From an uncultured Oscillospiraceae bacterium (GTDB lineage Bacteria; Bacillota; Clostridia; Oscillospirales; Oscillospiraceae): a DNA stretch of 38,633 nucleotides. Each line of letters opens with the position of its first letter. Position 1 is the first letter of the stretch. The notes under the pieces are model-generated. The model was not told the DNA's origin. It worked only from the letters and a program-made list of their open reading frames with translations, and did no database searches. A program made the translations under genes and the position numbers. The DNA is taken from assembly GCA_934591845.1 (NCBI GenBank), contig CAKTPO010000019.1:1-38633 (forward strand), written 5' to 3'. This document shows, piece by piece, positions 22,607-29,224 of this stretch.

Positions 22607-22637
22607 CATTTAGATGGGTTCGATTCCCGCCTGCTCC
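22607..22637 (+). pseudogene. Mirror copy of the tRNA-Gly 3' end (T-arm and acceptor)
   Basis: The plus strand reads GCATTTAGATGGGTTCGATT and continues as CCCGCCTGCTCCA, that is, a T-arm plus acceptor end with CCA. It is nearly identical to the last third of the tRNA-Gly encoded on the opposite strand at 22680-22753. No matching 5' half lies upstream, so it is not a tRNA gene. With the terminator between them, the two copies form a 90-bp inverted repeat (22616-22705). Confidence 0.7.
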
Positions 22638-22679
22638 AAAACAAATAACACCACCCCTTTGGGGTGGTGTTATTTGTTT
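22638..22679 (-). terminator. Terminator of tRNA-Gly, near-perfect 20-bp stem
   Basis: 22638-22657 (AAAACAAATAACACCACCCC) and 22661-22680 are perfect reverse complements around a three-base loop. The A/T ends make it usable from both directions. Confidence 0.85.
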
Positions 22680-22753
22680 TGGAGCAGGGTACGGGAATCG
22701 AACCCGCCTCTGTGGCTTGGGAAGCGACCATTCTACCGATGAACTAACCCTGC
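22680..22753 (-). tRNA. tRNA-Gly (anticodon CCC)
   Basis: Read on the minus strand: acceptor GCAGGGT/ACCCTGC, D-stem GTTC/GAAT, anticodon loop TTCCCAA (CCC), T-arm GCGGG-TTCGATT-CCCGT, and encoded TCCA. The anticodon stem GTCGC/GCCAC has one C-C mismatch (position 29-41). A promoter with TATAAT lies just upstream and a terminator just downstream, so it is probably transcribed. Confidence 0.88.
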
Positions 22754-22762
22754 ATTGCCGCT

Positions 22763-22791
22763 ATTATAGCAGATGACAAAGGAAAAATCAA
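22763..22791 (-). promoter_or_regulatory. Promoter of tRNA-Gly
   Basis: On the minus strand TTGATT (22791-22786), a 17-nt spacer and TATAAT (22768-22763), ten bases before the tRNA. Its -35 box lies at the end of the toxin remnant. Confidence 0.75.
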
Positions 22792-22877
22792 TTGTTTTTT
22801 TGCGCTCCTGGGAAGTTGCCTTTTGAAATCTCCACAAGATCATTTCGGGCTTCCGGGGAAAACAGAATTTTAGTCAT
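22788..22877 (-). pseudogene. Truncated RelE/ParE-type toxin remnant
   Basis: A 29-codon leftward frame begins MTKILFSPEARNDLVEI, which is the typical first strand and helix of RelE/ParE toxins (normally about 90-100 residues), then runs into SKGNFPGAQKNN and a stop. Everything after the first helix is gone, replaced by the tRNA-Gly promoter. Its ATG overlaps the stop of the upstream antitoxin-like frame (AATGACTAA), the usual layout of such modules. A toxin of this length cannot work. Confidence 0.6.
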
Positions 22878-22940
22878 TGTATCTGGCTCCCAGTTCTTGG
22901 AAGACGGACTCTCCGTCCAGCCAGCCATTGGTTTCTCCGC
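22870..22940 (-). pseudogene. Antitoxin C-terminal remnant paired with the toxin fragment
   Basis: The leftward frame ending at 22870 finishes NGWLDGESVFQELGARYND, resembling the [D/E]GEEVF.EL...Y tail of ParD/RelB-like antitoxins that precede RelE/ParE toxins. The frame continues open upstream to about 23181, but those residues do not look like an antitoxin and run into the rightward gene at 23129. I take it as the tail of a decayed antitoxin; the true 5' limit cannot be set. Confidence 0.4.
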
Positions 22941-23128
22941 TGCGGCGGTATCGGCTGGGAGGAGGAATACTGTGGATGTTTCGTTCGGCGTGTTCTTGAA
23001 AAACAGCCGAAAGCCGGGGAGGAAACTGTGAATGTTCTGAGAAAAACCAGATTTCTCCAGACCATTTCCGGCAGGAACGGCGGCGGGAACGTGATATGAT
23101 AAGGCAAAACAACGAGGAGGGAACCATT

Positions 23129-23710
23129 ATGGGAAAACGAATTGGTGCGTTGGTGCTTTTGCTGGCCATGACGGTATGCACGGCCTATGGGGAAGGGGCC
23201 CTCAGCCTTGGGGGCGGAGCAGAGGACTGGATCTTCGCGGGAGACGGCCAGACCCCGGTGGACCATCTCTTTGGCAGCAGTCCTGCCATCTCCCCAGGGG
23301 AACTGCTGGAAGACGGCCTGTACATCTGCCCCAGCCGGGATACGGAACTGCTGCTGTGCTGCCGGAATGTGCCGGAATCTCTGGGAACGCTCCGCCTGAC
23401 CATAAAAAACGGAGGGGAATCTCTGTTTAATGCCCCGCTTTCTCAGGCAGCCCTGGTACCTTTGGGTACCTTTTCCCGGGAAAAGCCCTGTCTGCTGGAA
23501 TTCTACCTCCAAATCCCCCAGGACCTCCCCTATGAAGCCTTCCCCGCCTGGCAAACCCTCTCCTGGCAAATCCTGGCCATGGCCCCCACCCCCCAAACCG
23601 CCGACCCCACCCACCCCACCGCCGCCGCCCTCACCGGTGCCCTCACCGGCCTGACCCTGGCTATCCTCACCCGCTGGAACCGAAAAGAGAAAAATAAAAT
23701 TACCCCTTGA
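23129..23710 (+). CDS. Hypothetical secreted or membrane-anchored protein
   Basis: 193 residues. There is a signal peptide (MGKRIGALVLLLAMTVCTAYG), an extracytoplasmic domain of about 140 residues with an elaborated beta pattern (SPGELLEDGLYICPSRDTELLLC...LRLTIKNGGESLFNAPLS...LLEFYLQIPQDLP), a Pro/Thr-rich stretch, and a C-terminal hydrophobic helix with a basic tail (ALTGALTGLTLAILTRWNRKEKNK). It would be anchored outside the cell. I do not recognise the family. The start at 23129 is chosen for the GAGGAGGG site and the signal peptide; an in-frame ATG at 23096 is less likely. It stands alone between two tRNA loci. Confidence 0.75.
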   Translation: MGKRIGALVLLLAMTVCTAYGEGALSLGGGAEDWIFAGDGQTPVDHLFGSSPAISPGELLEDGLYICPSRDTELLLCCRNVPESLGTLRLTIKNGGESLFNAPLSQAALVPLGTFSREKPCLLEFYLQIPQDLPYEAFPAWQTLSWQILAMAPTPQTADPTHPTAAALTGALTGLTLAILTRWNRKEKNKITP

Positions 23711-23735
23711 CTTTTTCCCGGTTCTCGGGTATAAT
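23707..23735 (+). promoter_or_regulatory. Promoter of tRNA-Val
   Basis: TTGACT (23707-23712), a 17-nt spacer and TATAAT (23730-23735), overlapping the stop of the preceding gene and 18 bases before the tRNA. Confidence 0.88.
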
Positions 23736-23753
23736 TCAACATGTTCCAGCCAT

Positions 23754-23830
23754 GGAGGCTTAGCTCAGCTGGTTAGAGCGCATGCTTCACACGCATGAGG
23801 TCACAGGTTCGAGTCCCGTAGTCTCCACCA
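23754..23830 (+). tRNA. tRNA-Val (anticodon CAC)
   Basis: Acceptor GGAGGCT/AGTCTCC, D-arm GCTC...GAGC, anticodon stem CATGC/GCATG with loop TTCACAC (CAC), T-arm CAGGTTCGAGTCCCG, encoded CCA; 77 nt, all stems paired. Own promoter and terminator. Confidence 0.95.
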
Positions 23831-23842
23831 GGACAGAAAGAC

Positions 23843-23869
23843 ACCACCCAAAAGGGTGGTTCTTTTTTT
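23843..23869 (+). terminator. Terminator of tRNA-Val
   Basis: ACCACCC (23843-23849), loop AAAA, GGGTGGT (23854-23860), then TCTTTTTTT. Confidence 0.9.
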
Positions 23870-23872
23870 GCC

Positions 23873-23918
23873 CTGGTGGAGACTACGGGACTCGAACCCA
23901 TCTAAATGCAAGATGCCG
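23873..23918 (-). pseudogene. Mirror copy of the tRNA-Val 3' end
   Basis: On the minus strand it reads GGCATCTTGCATTTAGATGG then GTTCGAGTCCCGTAGTCTCC then ACCAGGG: the T-arm, acceptor and CCA of the neighbouring tRNA-Val, in inverted orientation and preceded by the same GCATTTAGAT motif seen beside tRNA-Gly. It has no 5' tRNA half. With the true tRNA end and the terminator it forms an inverted repeat of about 90 bp (23808-23899). Confidence 0.7.
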
Positions 23919-24416
23919 ATTCAAAAAACGCCGCAAAGTCCTCTTAAGTCACCTGCGGTGACAGCTCTCCCAGAGGGAGAGCCAAGAGGCTGCGGTCTGG
24001 GACATAGAGTGTTGGCATGATTCATGGAACGTGATACTGCCTGCCTTTTTTGGAGCTTCTCTGGGGCGTTGCAGTAAACCAGGCACCCGGAAGCACGGTA
24101 CAAGAGCTTCCCCACCGGGGAAGCTGGCAGGGCGCAGCCCTGACTGATGAGGCAGCGGTACAGCGTAAAACGTTCCAGAAACAGTAGGCGAATTCGTAGA
24201 AAACGCGACCCATATACGCCCGTCCTTAGAATCCCCCAGTTGAAAATGCCCAACCACCAGCGAAACCGTAGGGAACGGCCTATGTGCCGTTCCGAGACCC
24301 TCCGGGTATTACTACGTTGTAGTTCCGGCAAGCACCTGTCTGCTTCGTGCCGTATTTGGAGAAGTGAGAGAGAATGTCATTCATGGTAACGGCGTTTTCG
24401 TCATTAGCAGAACAGC
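23919..24416. repeat. Repeat mosaic without genes
   Basis: No coding frame is convincing here. It holds a CTCTCCCAGAGGGAGAG palindrome (about 23966-23982, recurring at about 34972), unit R3 (24106-24206: GGTACAAGAGCTTCCCC...GACTGATGAGGCAGCGG...AGTAGGCGAATTCGTAGAAA), a linking stretch, and unit R2 (24258-24293) containing the hairpin GGAACGGC-CTATGT-GCCGTTCC. The whole order R3-linker-R2 recurs at 34138-34326. Confidence 0.75.
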
Positions 24417-24728
24417 TTATTTGCGCAGGAAACGTTTTATATTTGCAAGTGTTAGAGAAAGGTCATCTTCATCAAGCTGTAACAGAAGCGTTGATACTTC
24501 TCCGGAAAGTTTTGGGTTTTCCTGATTGGTGTCAAAAAACTCAACAGGAGAAATTTCAAAATAGTCGCAGATAGCAAAGAATTCTGTCATGGACGGCAGC
24601 GTTTTACCGGACGAGATATTATTGATATACCCTCTGCTATGGCCTAAGTCATAACTCATTTTGTATTCCGATACGCCCTTTTGGAGCCTGAGTTGAGTAA
24701 TGCGGTCACGAACGAATTGAATATCCAT
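24417..24728 (-). CDS. XRE-family helix-turn-helix regulator
   Basis: 103 residues. The N-terminal helix-turn-helix domain (about 5-65) reads FVRDRITQLRLQKGVSEYKMSYDLGHSRGYINNISSGKTLPSMTEFFAICDYFEISPVEFFD, a typical XRE/Cro fold. A 40-residue helical tail with an acidic centre follows. The start at 24728 has an AAAGGGG site; the frame is open further upstream to 24812 without a site. It is divergent from the small membrane protein at 24896 and probably controls that promoter through the direct repeats between them. This part of the window is clearly AT-richer than its surroundings. Confidence 0.88.
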   Translation of the reverse strand: MDIQFVRDRITQLRLQKGVSEYKMSYDLGHSRGYINNISSGKTLPSMTEFFAICDYFEISPVEFFDTNQENPKLSGEVSTLLLQLDEDDLSLTLANIKRFLRK

Positions 24729-24776
24729 ACGGTCAGCCCCTTTCCCGTATAGCATAAAACAAAAATCATTCGTATA

Positions 24777-24830
24777 GTGCATTTTATAAACGCTATAATT
24801 ATTGACATGCACTTTATAAAATGTTATTAT
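24777..24830 (+). promoter_or_regulatory. Promoter with direct-repeat operator candidates
   Basis: TTGACA (24802-24807), a 17-nt spacer and TATTAT (24825-24830) read toward the gene at 24896. Two direct repeats, TGCATTTTATAAA (24778-24790) and TGCACTTTATAAA (24808-24820), are 30 bp apart (about three helical turns), the second inside the spacer. They are good operator candidates for the divergent XRE regulator. Confidence 0.7.
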
Positions 24831-24895
24831 TGTTTATAAGATGTTGGAATTTGAATAAACGACATTTTAAAAACTTACATAAGGAGTAAAGAAAT

Positions 24896-25153
24896 ATGGA
24901 TCCGTTCAAATCGAATAATATTGTTGCGAAGGTCTTACAGGTATATGCTTATTTGAATGTTGCGGCTGGACTAATTCTCGCATTCCAGCTTAACAAAGAA
25001 TTGGGTGCGATGGTAGCGTGGTTCGTTTTTGCGGCTGTTTTGGTTGCAAGTTTTTTTATTTTCGCTTTGGGCGAAATAATTGATCTACTGCAAAATCTCA
25101 AAGATAACACGAACAAAACAGCAGAAATCTCCGATGAGCTTCCTGACCTCTAA
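24896..25153 (+). CDS. Small two-helix membrane protein, unknown function
   Basis: 85 residues with two hydrophobic segments (about 10-31 and 37-62: VLQVYAYLNVAAGLILAFQL and MVAWFVFAAVLVASFFIFALGEII), then a polar tail (DLLQNLKDNTNKTAEISDELPDL). AAGGAG precedes the ATG. It is first in a two-gene unit with the lipoprotein at 25223 and lies divergent to the XRE regulator. I do not recognise a function; its size would fit a stress-responsive or immunity membrane protein, which is only a guess. Confidence 0.8.
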   Translation: MDPFKSNNIVAKVLQVYAYLNVAAGLILAFQLNKELGAMVAWFVFAAVLVASFFIFALGEIIDLLQNLKDNTNKTAEISDELPDL

Positions 25154-25222
25154 GGGGAGCCGACCATTGTATTTACAAACTAAGGTGGAAAGCACATCGA
25201 AAAGAAATGAGGTTACAATACG

Positions 25223-25582
25223 ATGAAAAGAGCAATATCGATCCTGTTGGTTTTAGTTATGACTATGTCCTTATGTGCTTGCGGCAGTAGAAAACTTGAT
25301 ATAAAGGAATTGCTGACATCTGGAAACTGGCACCGAGTGGGTAACGAGAAAGCTTACTTCTCCTTTTACAAAACTGGTACAGGAAGCTATAATACCGGCG
25401 AAGAAAGTGGAGTTACAGCTTTGAATATCACATGGACGGAGTTAGAGGATAACTGCGTTCGTGTGGAGATGTCTTCTGTACTTGGTATATCTGGTGTCTG
25501 GGACTACGAGATTGTGTATAGAGATGATACTTATTATCTGATAAATGTGGACGGTAAAGGCGAAGAATATATCTTAAAATAA
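25223..25582 (+). CDS. Small lipoprotein, unknown function
   Basis: 119 residues. A lipoprotein signal (MKRAISILLVLVMTMSLCAC) has the lipobox L17-C-A-C20, so C20 would be acylated and the mature protein held on the outer face of the membrane. The mature part (KELLTSGNWHRVG...FSFYKTGTGSYNTG...TWTELEDNCVRVEMSS...YEIVYRDDTYYLINVDGKGEEYI) looks like a small beta domain of the kind found in Firmicutes lipoproteins that measure 100-150 residues. GAGG site before the ATG. It follows the small membrane protein by 69 bases and ends at a strong terminator. Confidence 0.85.
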   Translation: MKRAISILLVLVMTMSLCACGSRKLDIKELLTSGNWHRVGNEKAYFSFYKTGTGSYNTGEESGVTALNITWTELEDNCVRVEMSSVLGISGVWDYEIVYRDDTYYLINVDGKGEEYILK

Positions 25583-25618
25583 CGAATCAACCGTGATTTT
25601 TACCATATAAAATATAGC

Positions 25619-25648
25619 AAAGCCGGGAGAATAGATGCTCCCGGCTTT
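25619..25648. terminator. Terminator after the lipoprotein gene
   Basis: AAAGCCGGGAG (25619-25629) pairs perfectly with CTCCCGGCTTT (25638-25648). Confidence 0.85.
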
Positions 25649-25657
25649 GTTGTTCTG

Positions 25658-25696
25658 ATGGAGCAAGGGACTCAAACCCATCTAAACGCAAGATGC
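25658..25696 (-). pseudogene. Orphan tRNA-3'-end-like sequence
   Basis: The minus strand reads GCATCTTGCGTTTAGATGGG then TTTGAGTCCCTTGCTCCATC: the same GCATCTTGC[AG]TTTAGATGGG lead-in as beside tRNA-Val (with a shorter match at tRNA-Gly), followed by a T-arm and a different acceptor (TTGCTCCA). No 5' half with the matching GGAGCAA lies upstream, so it is not a tRNA. As at the other two loci it abuts a terminator hairpin. Confidence 0.6.
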
Positions 25697-25768
25697 TAGC
25701 AGCATATGCCCCGGGCGGCGCAGTAAAACGGACGTTCTCAGAATGCGTTGGTTCATAAAATACACTTC

Positions 25769-26110
25769 TCAGCGAAACCGTAGGGAACGGCCTATGTGCC
25801 GTTCCGCACCCGAAAGGACGTAACTGTTCTCGATAAAACCAGACACGTCCCCCATTATGTCATTCCGACCGTAGCGTAAGCGGAATGGAGGAATCCACCA
25901 CGTGGGACGAGAAATAACCACAAGATAAAACTTGCCACTCGGGAAGATTCCTCGGCTCCGTTTCACTGTGCTCGGAATGACATGCTGGGGGCGGTTTTGT
26001 TTCATCCGCAGGGGTTGTATTTGCCGCGCAGCGGAACGGCACACAGGCCGTTCCCTACATCCTTTAACGGACGGACTGAAATGAACAACGTTGGTTGCTC
26101 CAATAGTTGT
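25769..26110. repeat. Repeat mosaic: R2, R1 copy 3 and R2/R5 pieces
   Basis: 25769-25805 is unit R2 (CAGCGAAACCGTAGGGAACG...). 25858-25982 is R1 copy 3, inverted relative to copies 1 and 2. 26033-26058 is R2 again on the other strand. 26052-26110 (TTCCCTACATCCTTTAACGG onward) recurs at 34862-34925. No gene is seen between 25583 and 26257. Confidence 0.85.
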
Positions 26111-26257
26111 CTATTGCCCACTGCCAGTGGCATATGGCCATGGAGTCCCGGAGTTCCTCCCATACATGAAAAATCAGGATTCTTCCTTTCGGTGCAGTCG
26201 GGTTTCCAGGTTTTGGCATTTTTAAATAAAAATGTATTTAATTCTATCATTATTTTG

Positions 26258-26286
26258 TTGACAGGACGAATATGTTATGCGATAAT
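26258..26286 (+). promoter_or_regulatory. Promoter of the riboswitch-controlled ABC operon
   Basis: TTGACA (26258-26263), a 17-nt spacer and GATAAT (26281-26286), about 35 bases upstream of the riboswitch. Confidence 0.85.
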
Positions 26287-26324
26287 AATGAAAAGTTCAC
26301 AAAGTCGGCCTTTTGGCCGCTGAA

Positions 26325-26470
26325 AATAAGTTCGGGCAGTTGCCCGATGAAAAGGGAAGCCGGTGTGATTCCGGGACGATCCCGTCACTGTGATAGCCAG
26401 GATGCAGCATGATGCCACTGATTTTTTGGGAAGGCGCTGCGGACGTAACTTAAGTCAGGAGACCTGCTTA
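26325..26470 (+). promoter_or_regulatory. Cobalamin (B12) riboswitch
   Basis: The aptamer shows GAAAAGGGAAGCCGGTG (from 26349), the CCGGGACGATCCCGTCACTGTGA segment, GCCACTG (from about 26414), GGGAAGGC and the B12 box AGTCAGGAGACCTGC (26453-26467; consensus AGCCAGGAGACCTGCC). It senses adenosyl- or other cobalamins and lowers expression of genes for B12 synthesis, cobalt or corrinoid uptake. The promoter lies upstream and a terminator platform downstream. Confidence 0.95.
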
Positions 26471-26562
26471 TTTTTGAGAATGCACTTGCGTCGGACAGGG
26501 ATCATTCTGCAAAATGTAGCTGTTGCCATTTTTGGCGGTGTCTCCTTTGCGTATGTTCTTTT

Positions 26563-26588
26563 AGTCGGACGGAAGTCCGGCTTTTTTT
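26563..26588 (+). terminator. Riboswitch expression-platform terminator
   Basis: AGTCGGAC (26563-26570), loop GGAA, GTCCGGCT (26575-26582), then TTTTTT. A second GTCGGAC at 26490-26496, just after the aptamer, could compete for the same 3' strand, which would give an alternative fold. Confidence 0.85.
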
Positions 26589-26629
26589 GCGCCGTATTTT
26601 GGGAACAAATTATGAAAGGATGACAAGGT

Positions 26630-28198
26630 ATGAAACATCGGAAAACATGGCTGGCGTTGCTCCTGTGCGCCGCGTTGCTGCTCTCCGGCTGCGCCGGAAA
26701 GCAGGGGGAAGCCAAAGAGGAGACATCCCAAAAGGTACTGAACTTCGGCTGTCAGATGTACGATGACGGGTCCGTCAACACGGCTATGGCCCCCAGTTCT
26801 TCCTGGAACTGTATGCGCTATGGCATCAGTGAAGCACTGTTTCGGTTTGACGACAATATGAATGTGGAGCCATGGCTGGCGGAGAGCTATACGGTCAATG
26901 ACGAGCATACCCAGTGGGTCATTACCCTGAAAAAGGATATCAAGTTTTCCGATGGCTGCCCCCTGACGCCCTCCAGCGTAAAGGCCTATTTTGATTACCT
27001 GAAAGAGGTGGGTCCCGGCGGTTCTGCCAAGCCTCAGAAATACCTGGAATATGAGGCAGAGGTGACTGCCGATGACGCCGCCAATACCGTTACCATTGTG
27101 ACCTCCAAGCCCTACGCCAATCTGCCCGGACAGCTGGCCTATCCGGTGATGGCGATCCTGGACGTGGAGCATACAAAGGATTTTGACAACGGTGCCATCG
27201 GTACCGGCCCTTATATGATCGACAAATTCAACGGCGTGGGTGTGGGTTACGATATGAAAGCCAACCCCAACTATCGGGAAAAAGTACCCTATGACCAGGT
27301 CCATATTCTCTTTATGGGCGATGCCTCTGCCAAGACCATGGCACTGCAGAGCGGCCAGGTGGACCTGGTGGAGAACATCACCAATGTTTCGGACATCCAG
27401 AATTTCCAGCAGGACGCCAATTACACGGTGGACATTGCCTCCGGTGTACGCTGCGGTTTCAGCTGGATGAACCTGAACGGTGTTCTGGGGAACAAGACCC
27501 TCCGGCAGGCAATTCTCATGGGCATTGACAATGATACCATCTGTTCCTCCAAGACCATTGGCGGGCTGTACACTGCCGGCTTCTCTGTCCTGCCCTCCAC
27601 ATTGAGCTATGGCTATGACAAGCTGGTAAACCCCTATAAGTATGACCCTGAGGGGGCAAAGGAACTGCTGGACGATGCGGGCATCGTGGACTCTGACGGC
27701 GACGGCTTCCGGGAACTGGACGGAAAGAAAATCGACCTGCGCTATGTTTCCTATGAAAACCGGATGCTCAATGATTTTTCCAACGCGCATATGCAGTATC
27801 TGGCGGAAATCGGTATTGCCTGCACTGCGGATTTTGGCAGCTCGGACGATCAGTGGAGCAAGCTGGCGGCGGGCGAGTACGATCTCAATAACAACAACTG
27901 GACCACAGTGGGCACCGGCGATCCCTTTGAGTATATGGCGAACTGGACCACAGACGGTACCTACTGCGGCTACAGTAACCCTGAGTACGATGCCCTCTAT
28001 GAGCAGCTCAAGGGCGAAATGGACGCCGAAAAGCGGGCAGAGCTGATCCGGCAGATGCAGCAGATCGTCATTGATGACGCCTTGGTCATTGTGGACGGCT
28101 ACTACAATTCCTCCATGATCTACTCCAAGAACGTGGGCTTTGCCCATATCCATACGGCGGACTACTACTGGCTGACCACAGAAATCGTACCTGCCTAA
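26630..28198 (+). CDS. Lipoprotein solute-binding protein of an Opp/Nik-type ABC importer
   Basis: 522 residues, SBP_bac_5 family. The lipobox is L18-S-G-C21 after a short signal peptide. Family marks include EPWLAESYTVNDEHTQWVITLKKDIKFSDGCPLTPSSVKAYFDYL near the N-terminus, IGTGPYMIDKF, and LRQAILMGIDND and the PYKYDPEGAKELLDDAGI segment in the second half. Members bind peptides, nickel or metal-chelate complexes. A cobalamin riboswitch in front argues for cobalt, a cobalt chelate or a corrinoid, rather than peptides. Ribosome site AAAGGATGACAAGG. It is the first of six genes read together. Confidence 0.92.
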   Translation: MKHRKTWLALLLCAALLLSGCAGKQGEAKEETSQKVLNFGCQMYDDGSVNTAMAPSSSWNCMRYGISEALFRFDDNMNVEPWLAESYTVNDEHTQWVITLKKDIKFSDGCPLTPSSVKAYFDYLKEVGPGGSAKPQKYLEYEAEVTADDAANTVTIVTSKPYANLPGQLAYPVMAILDVEHTKDFDNGAIGTGPYMIDKFNGVGVGYDMKANPNYREKVPYDQVHILFMGDASAKTMALQSGQVDLVENITNVSDIQNFQQDANYTVDIASGVRCGFSWMNLNGVLGNKTLRQAILMGIDNDTICSSKTIGGLYTAGFSVLPSTLSYGYDKLVNPYKYDPEGAKELLDDAGIVDSDGDGFRELDGKKIDLRYVSYENRMLNDFSNAHMQYLAEIGIACTADFGSSDDQWSKLAAGEYDLNNNNWTTVGTGDPFEYMANWTTDGTYCGYSNPEYDALYEQLKGEMDAEKRAELIRQMQQIVIDDALVIVDGYYNSSMIYSKNVGFAHIHTADYYWLTTEIVPA

Positions 28199-28276
28199 AG
28201 AAAAACGTTTTTCGCACAGCCGGGGCTTCGGTCTCGGCTGTGTGTGTAGTGTATGTAAAAGAGAGGAGAATCGGCC

Positions 28277-29224
28277 TTGAAGAAGAAAAAACTGGCCCTT
28301 CGGCTGGCACAGATCCTGGTGGTGCTGGTGGGGATCAGCTTTGTGACTTTTTTGCTGACCTATCTGTCCCCGGGAGACCCCGTGCGCAATATGTATACTG
28401 CGGCGGGGATCATGCCCACGGAGGAACTGGTGGCGGAAATCAGGGAAGAACTGGGCCTCAACGATCCGCTGCCGACCCAGTATCTCCGCTGGCTGCGGAA
28501 CTGTCTGCGGGGAGACTTCGGAAAATCCTATACGCTGAACAAGCCGGTGACGGAACTGCTTTTGGGGCGGCTTTGGCCTACGGTGAAGCTGACCCTGCTT
28601 TCCATGGGGCTGATGCTGCTTCTGGCGGTGCCTCTTGGTATGCTGTCCGCGGTTTATAAGGACCGGTGGATCGATTACCTGGTACGGGGGCTGACCTTTG
28701 TAGGCTGTGCCATGCCCAACTTCTGGGTGGGCCTGCTGCTGATGCTGGCGTTCTGTGTCCATATAAAGGCCTTTCCTGTCATCAGTTCTGCCGGGGATCT
28801 GCGCAGTATTTTCCTGCCCGCGCTGACACTGGCTTTGGCCATGTCCTCTAAATATACCAGGCAGGTCCGCACGGCGGTTCTGGAAGAACTGAACCAGGAC
28901 TATGTGGTGGGGGCCAGGGCCAGAGGCGTTGGGGAATCCGTGATTTTGTGGCGGAATGTGTTCCCCAATGCGCTGCTGCCCCTCATTACCATGTTTGGAC
29001 TGTCTGTTGGCAGTCTGCTGGGTGGTACCAGCGTGGTAGAAGTGATTTTTTCCTATCCCGGACTGGGGAATCTGGCGGTTTCGGCCATCACTTCCAGCGA
29101 CTATAATCTAATTCAGGGGTACGTCCTCTGGCTGGCACTGATTTACATGGTCATCAATCTTCTGGTAGATGCCTCCTACGGGGCTGTAGACCCCAGAATG
29201 CGGGCAAAGGAGCAGATACGATGA
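28277..29224 (+). CDS. ABC permease, DppB/NikB type
   Basis: 315 residues with six hydrophobic segments. The N-terminal TM and long external loop (YLSPGDPVRNMYTAAGIMPTEELVAEIREELGLNDPLPTQYLRWLRNCLRGDFGKSY) are typical of the first permease of Opp/Dpp/Nik systems, and the EAA-like loop reads EELNQDYVVGARARGVGE...NVFPNALLPLI. The start is TTG at 28277, supported by AGAGGAG (28262-28267) with about 9-base spacing; the next ATG lies far inside. It overlaps the second permease by four bases. Confidence 0.95.
   Translation: MKKKKLALRLAQILVVLVGISFVTFLLTYLSPGDPVRNMYTAAGIMPTEELVAEIREELGLNDPLPTQYLRWLRNCLRGDFGKSYTLNKPVTELLLGRLWPTVKLTLLSMGLMLLLAVPLGMLSAVYKDRWIDYLVRGLTFVGCAMPNFWVGLLLMLAFCVHIKAFPVISSAGDLRSIFLPALTLALAMSSKYTRQVRTAVLEELNQDYVVGARARGVGESVILWRNVFPNALLPLITMFGLSVGSLLGGTSVVEVIFSYPGLGNLAVSAITSSDYNLIQGYVLWLALIYMVINLLVDASYGAVDPRMRAKEQIR

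Noticed and set aside
22607..22637. A possible second tRNA-Gly on the plus strand
   Set aside because: The upstream part is a palindrome plus GCATTTAGAT, without D-arm or anticodon arm.
25658..25696. A possible tRNA gene on the minus strand
   Set aside because: Only T-arm and acceptor-like ends are present; no matching 5' acceptor or D-arm is found upstream.
26561..28762. A leftward open frame of over 700 codons opposite the solute-binding protein
   Set aside because: Low-complexity His/Gln-rich antisense product that crosses the riboswitch terminator; the plus-strand genes have motifs and signals.
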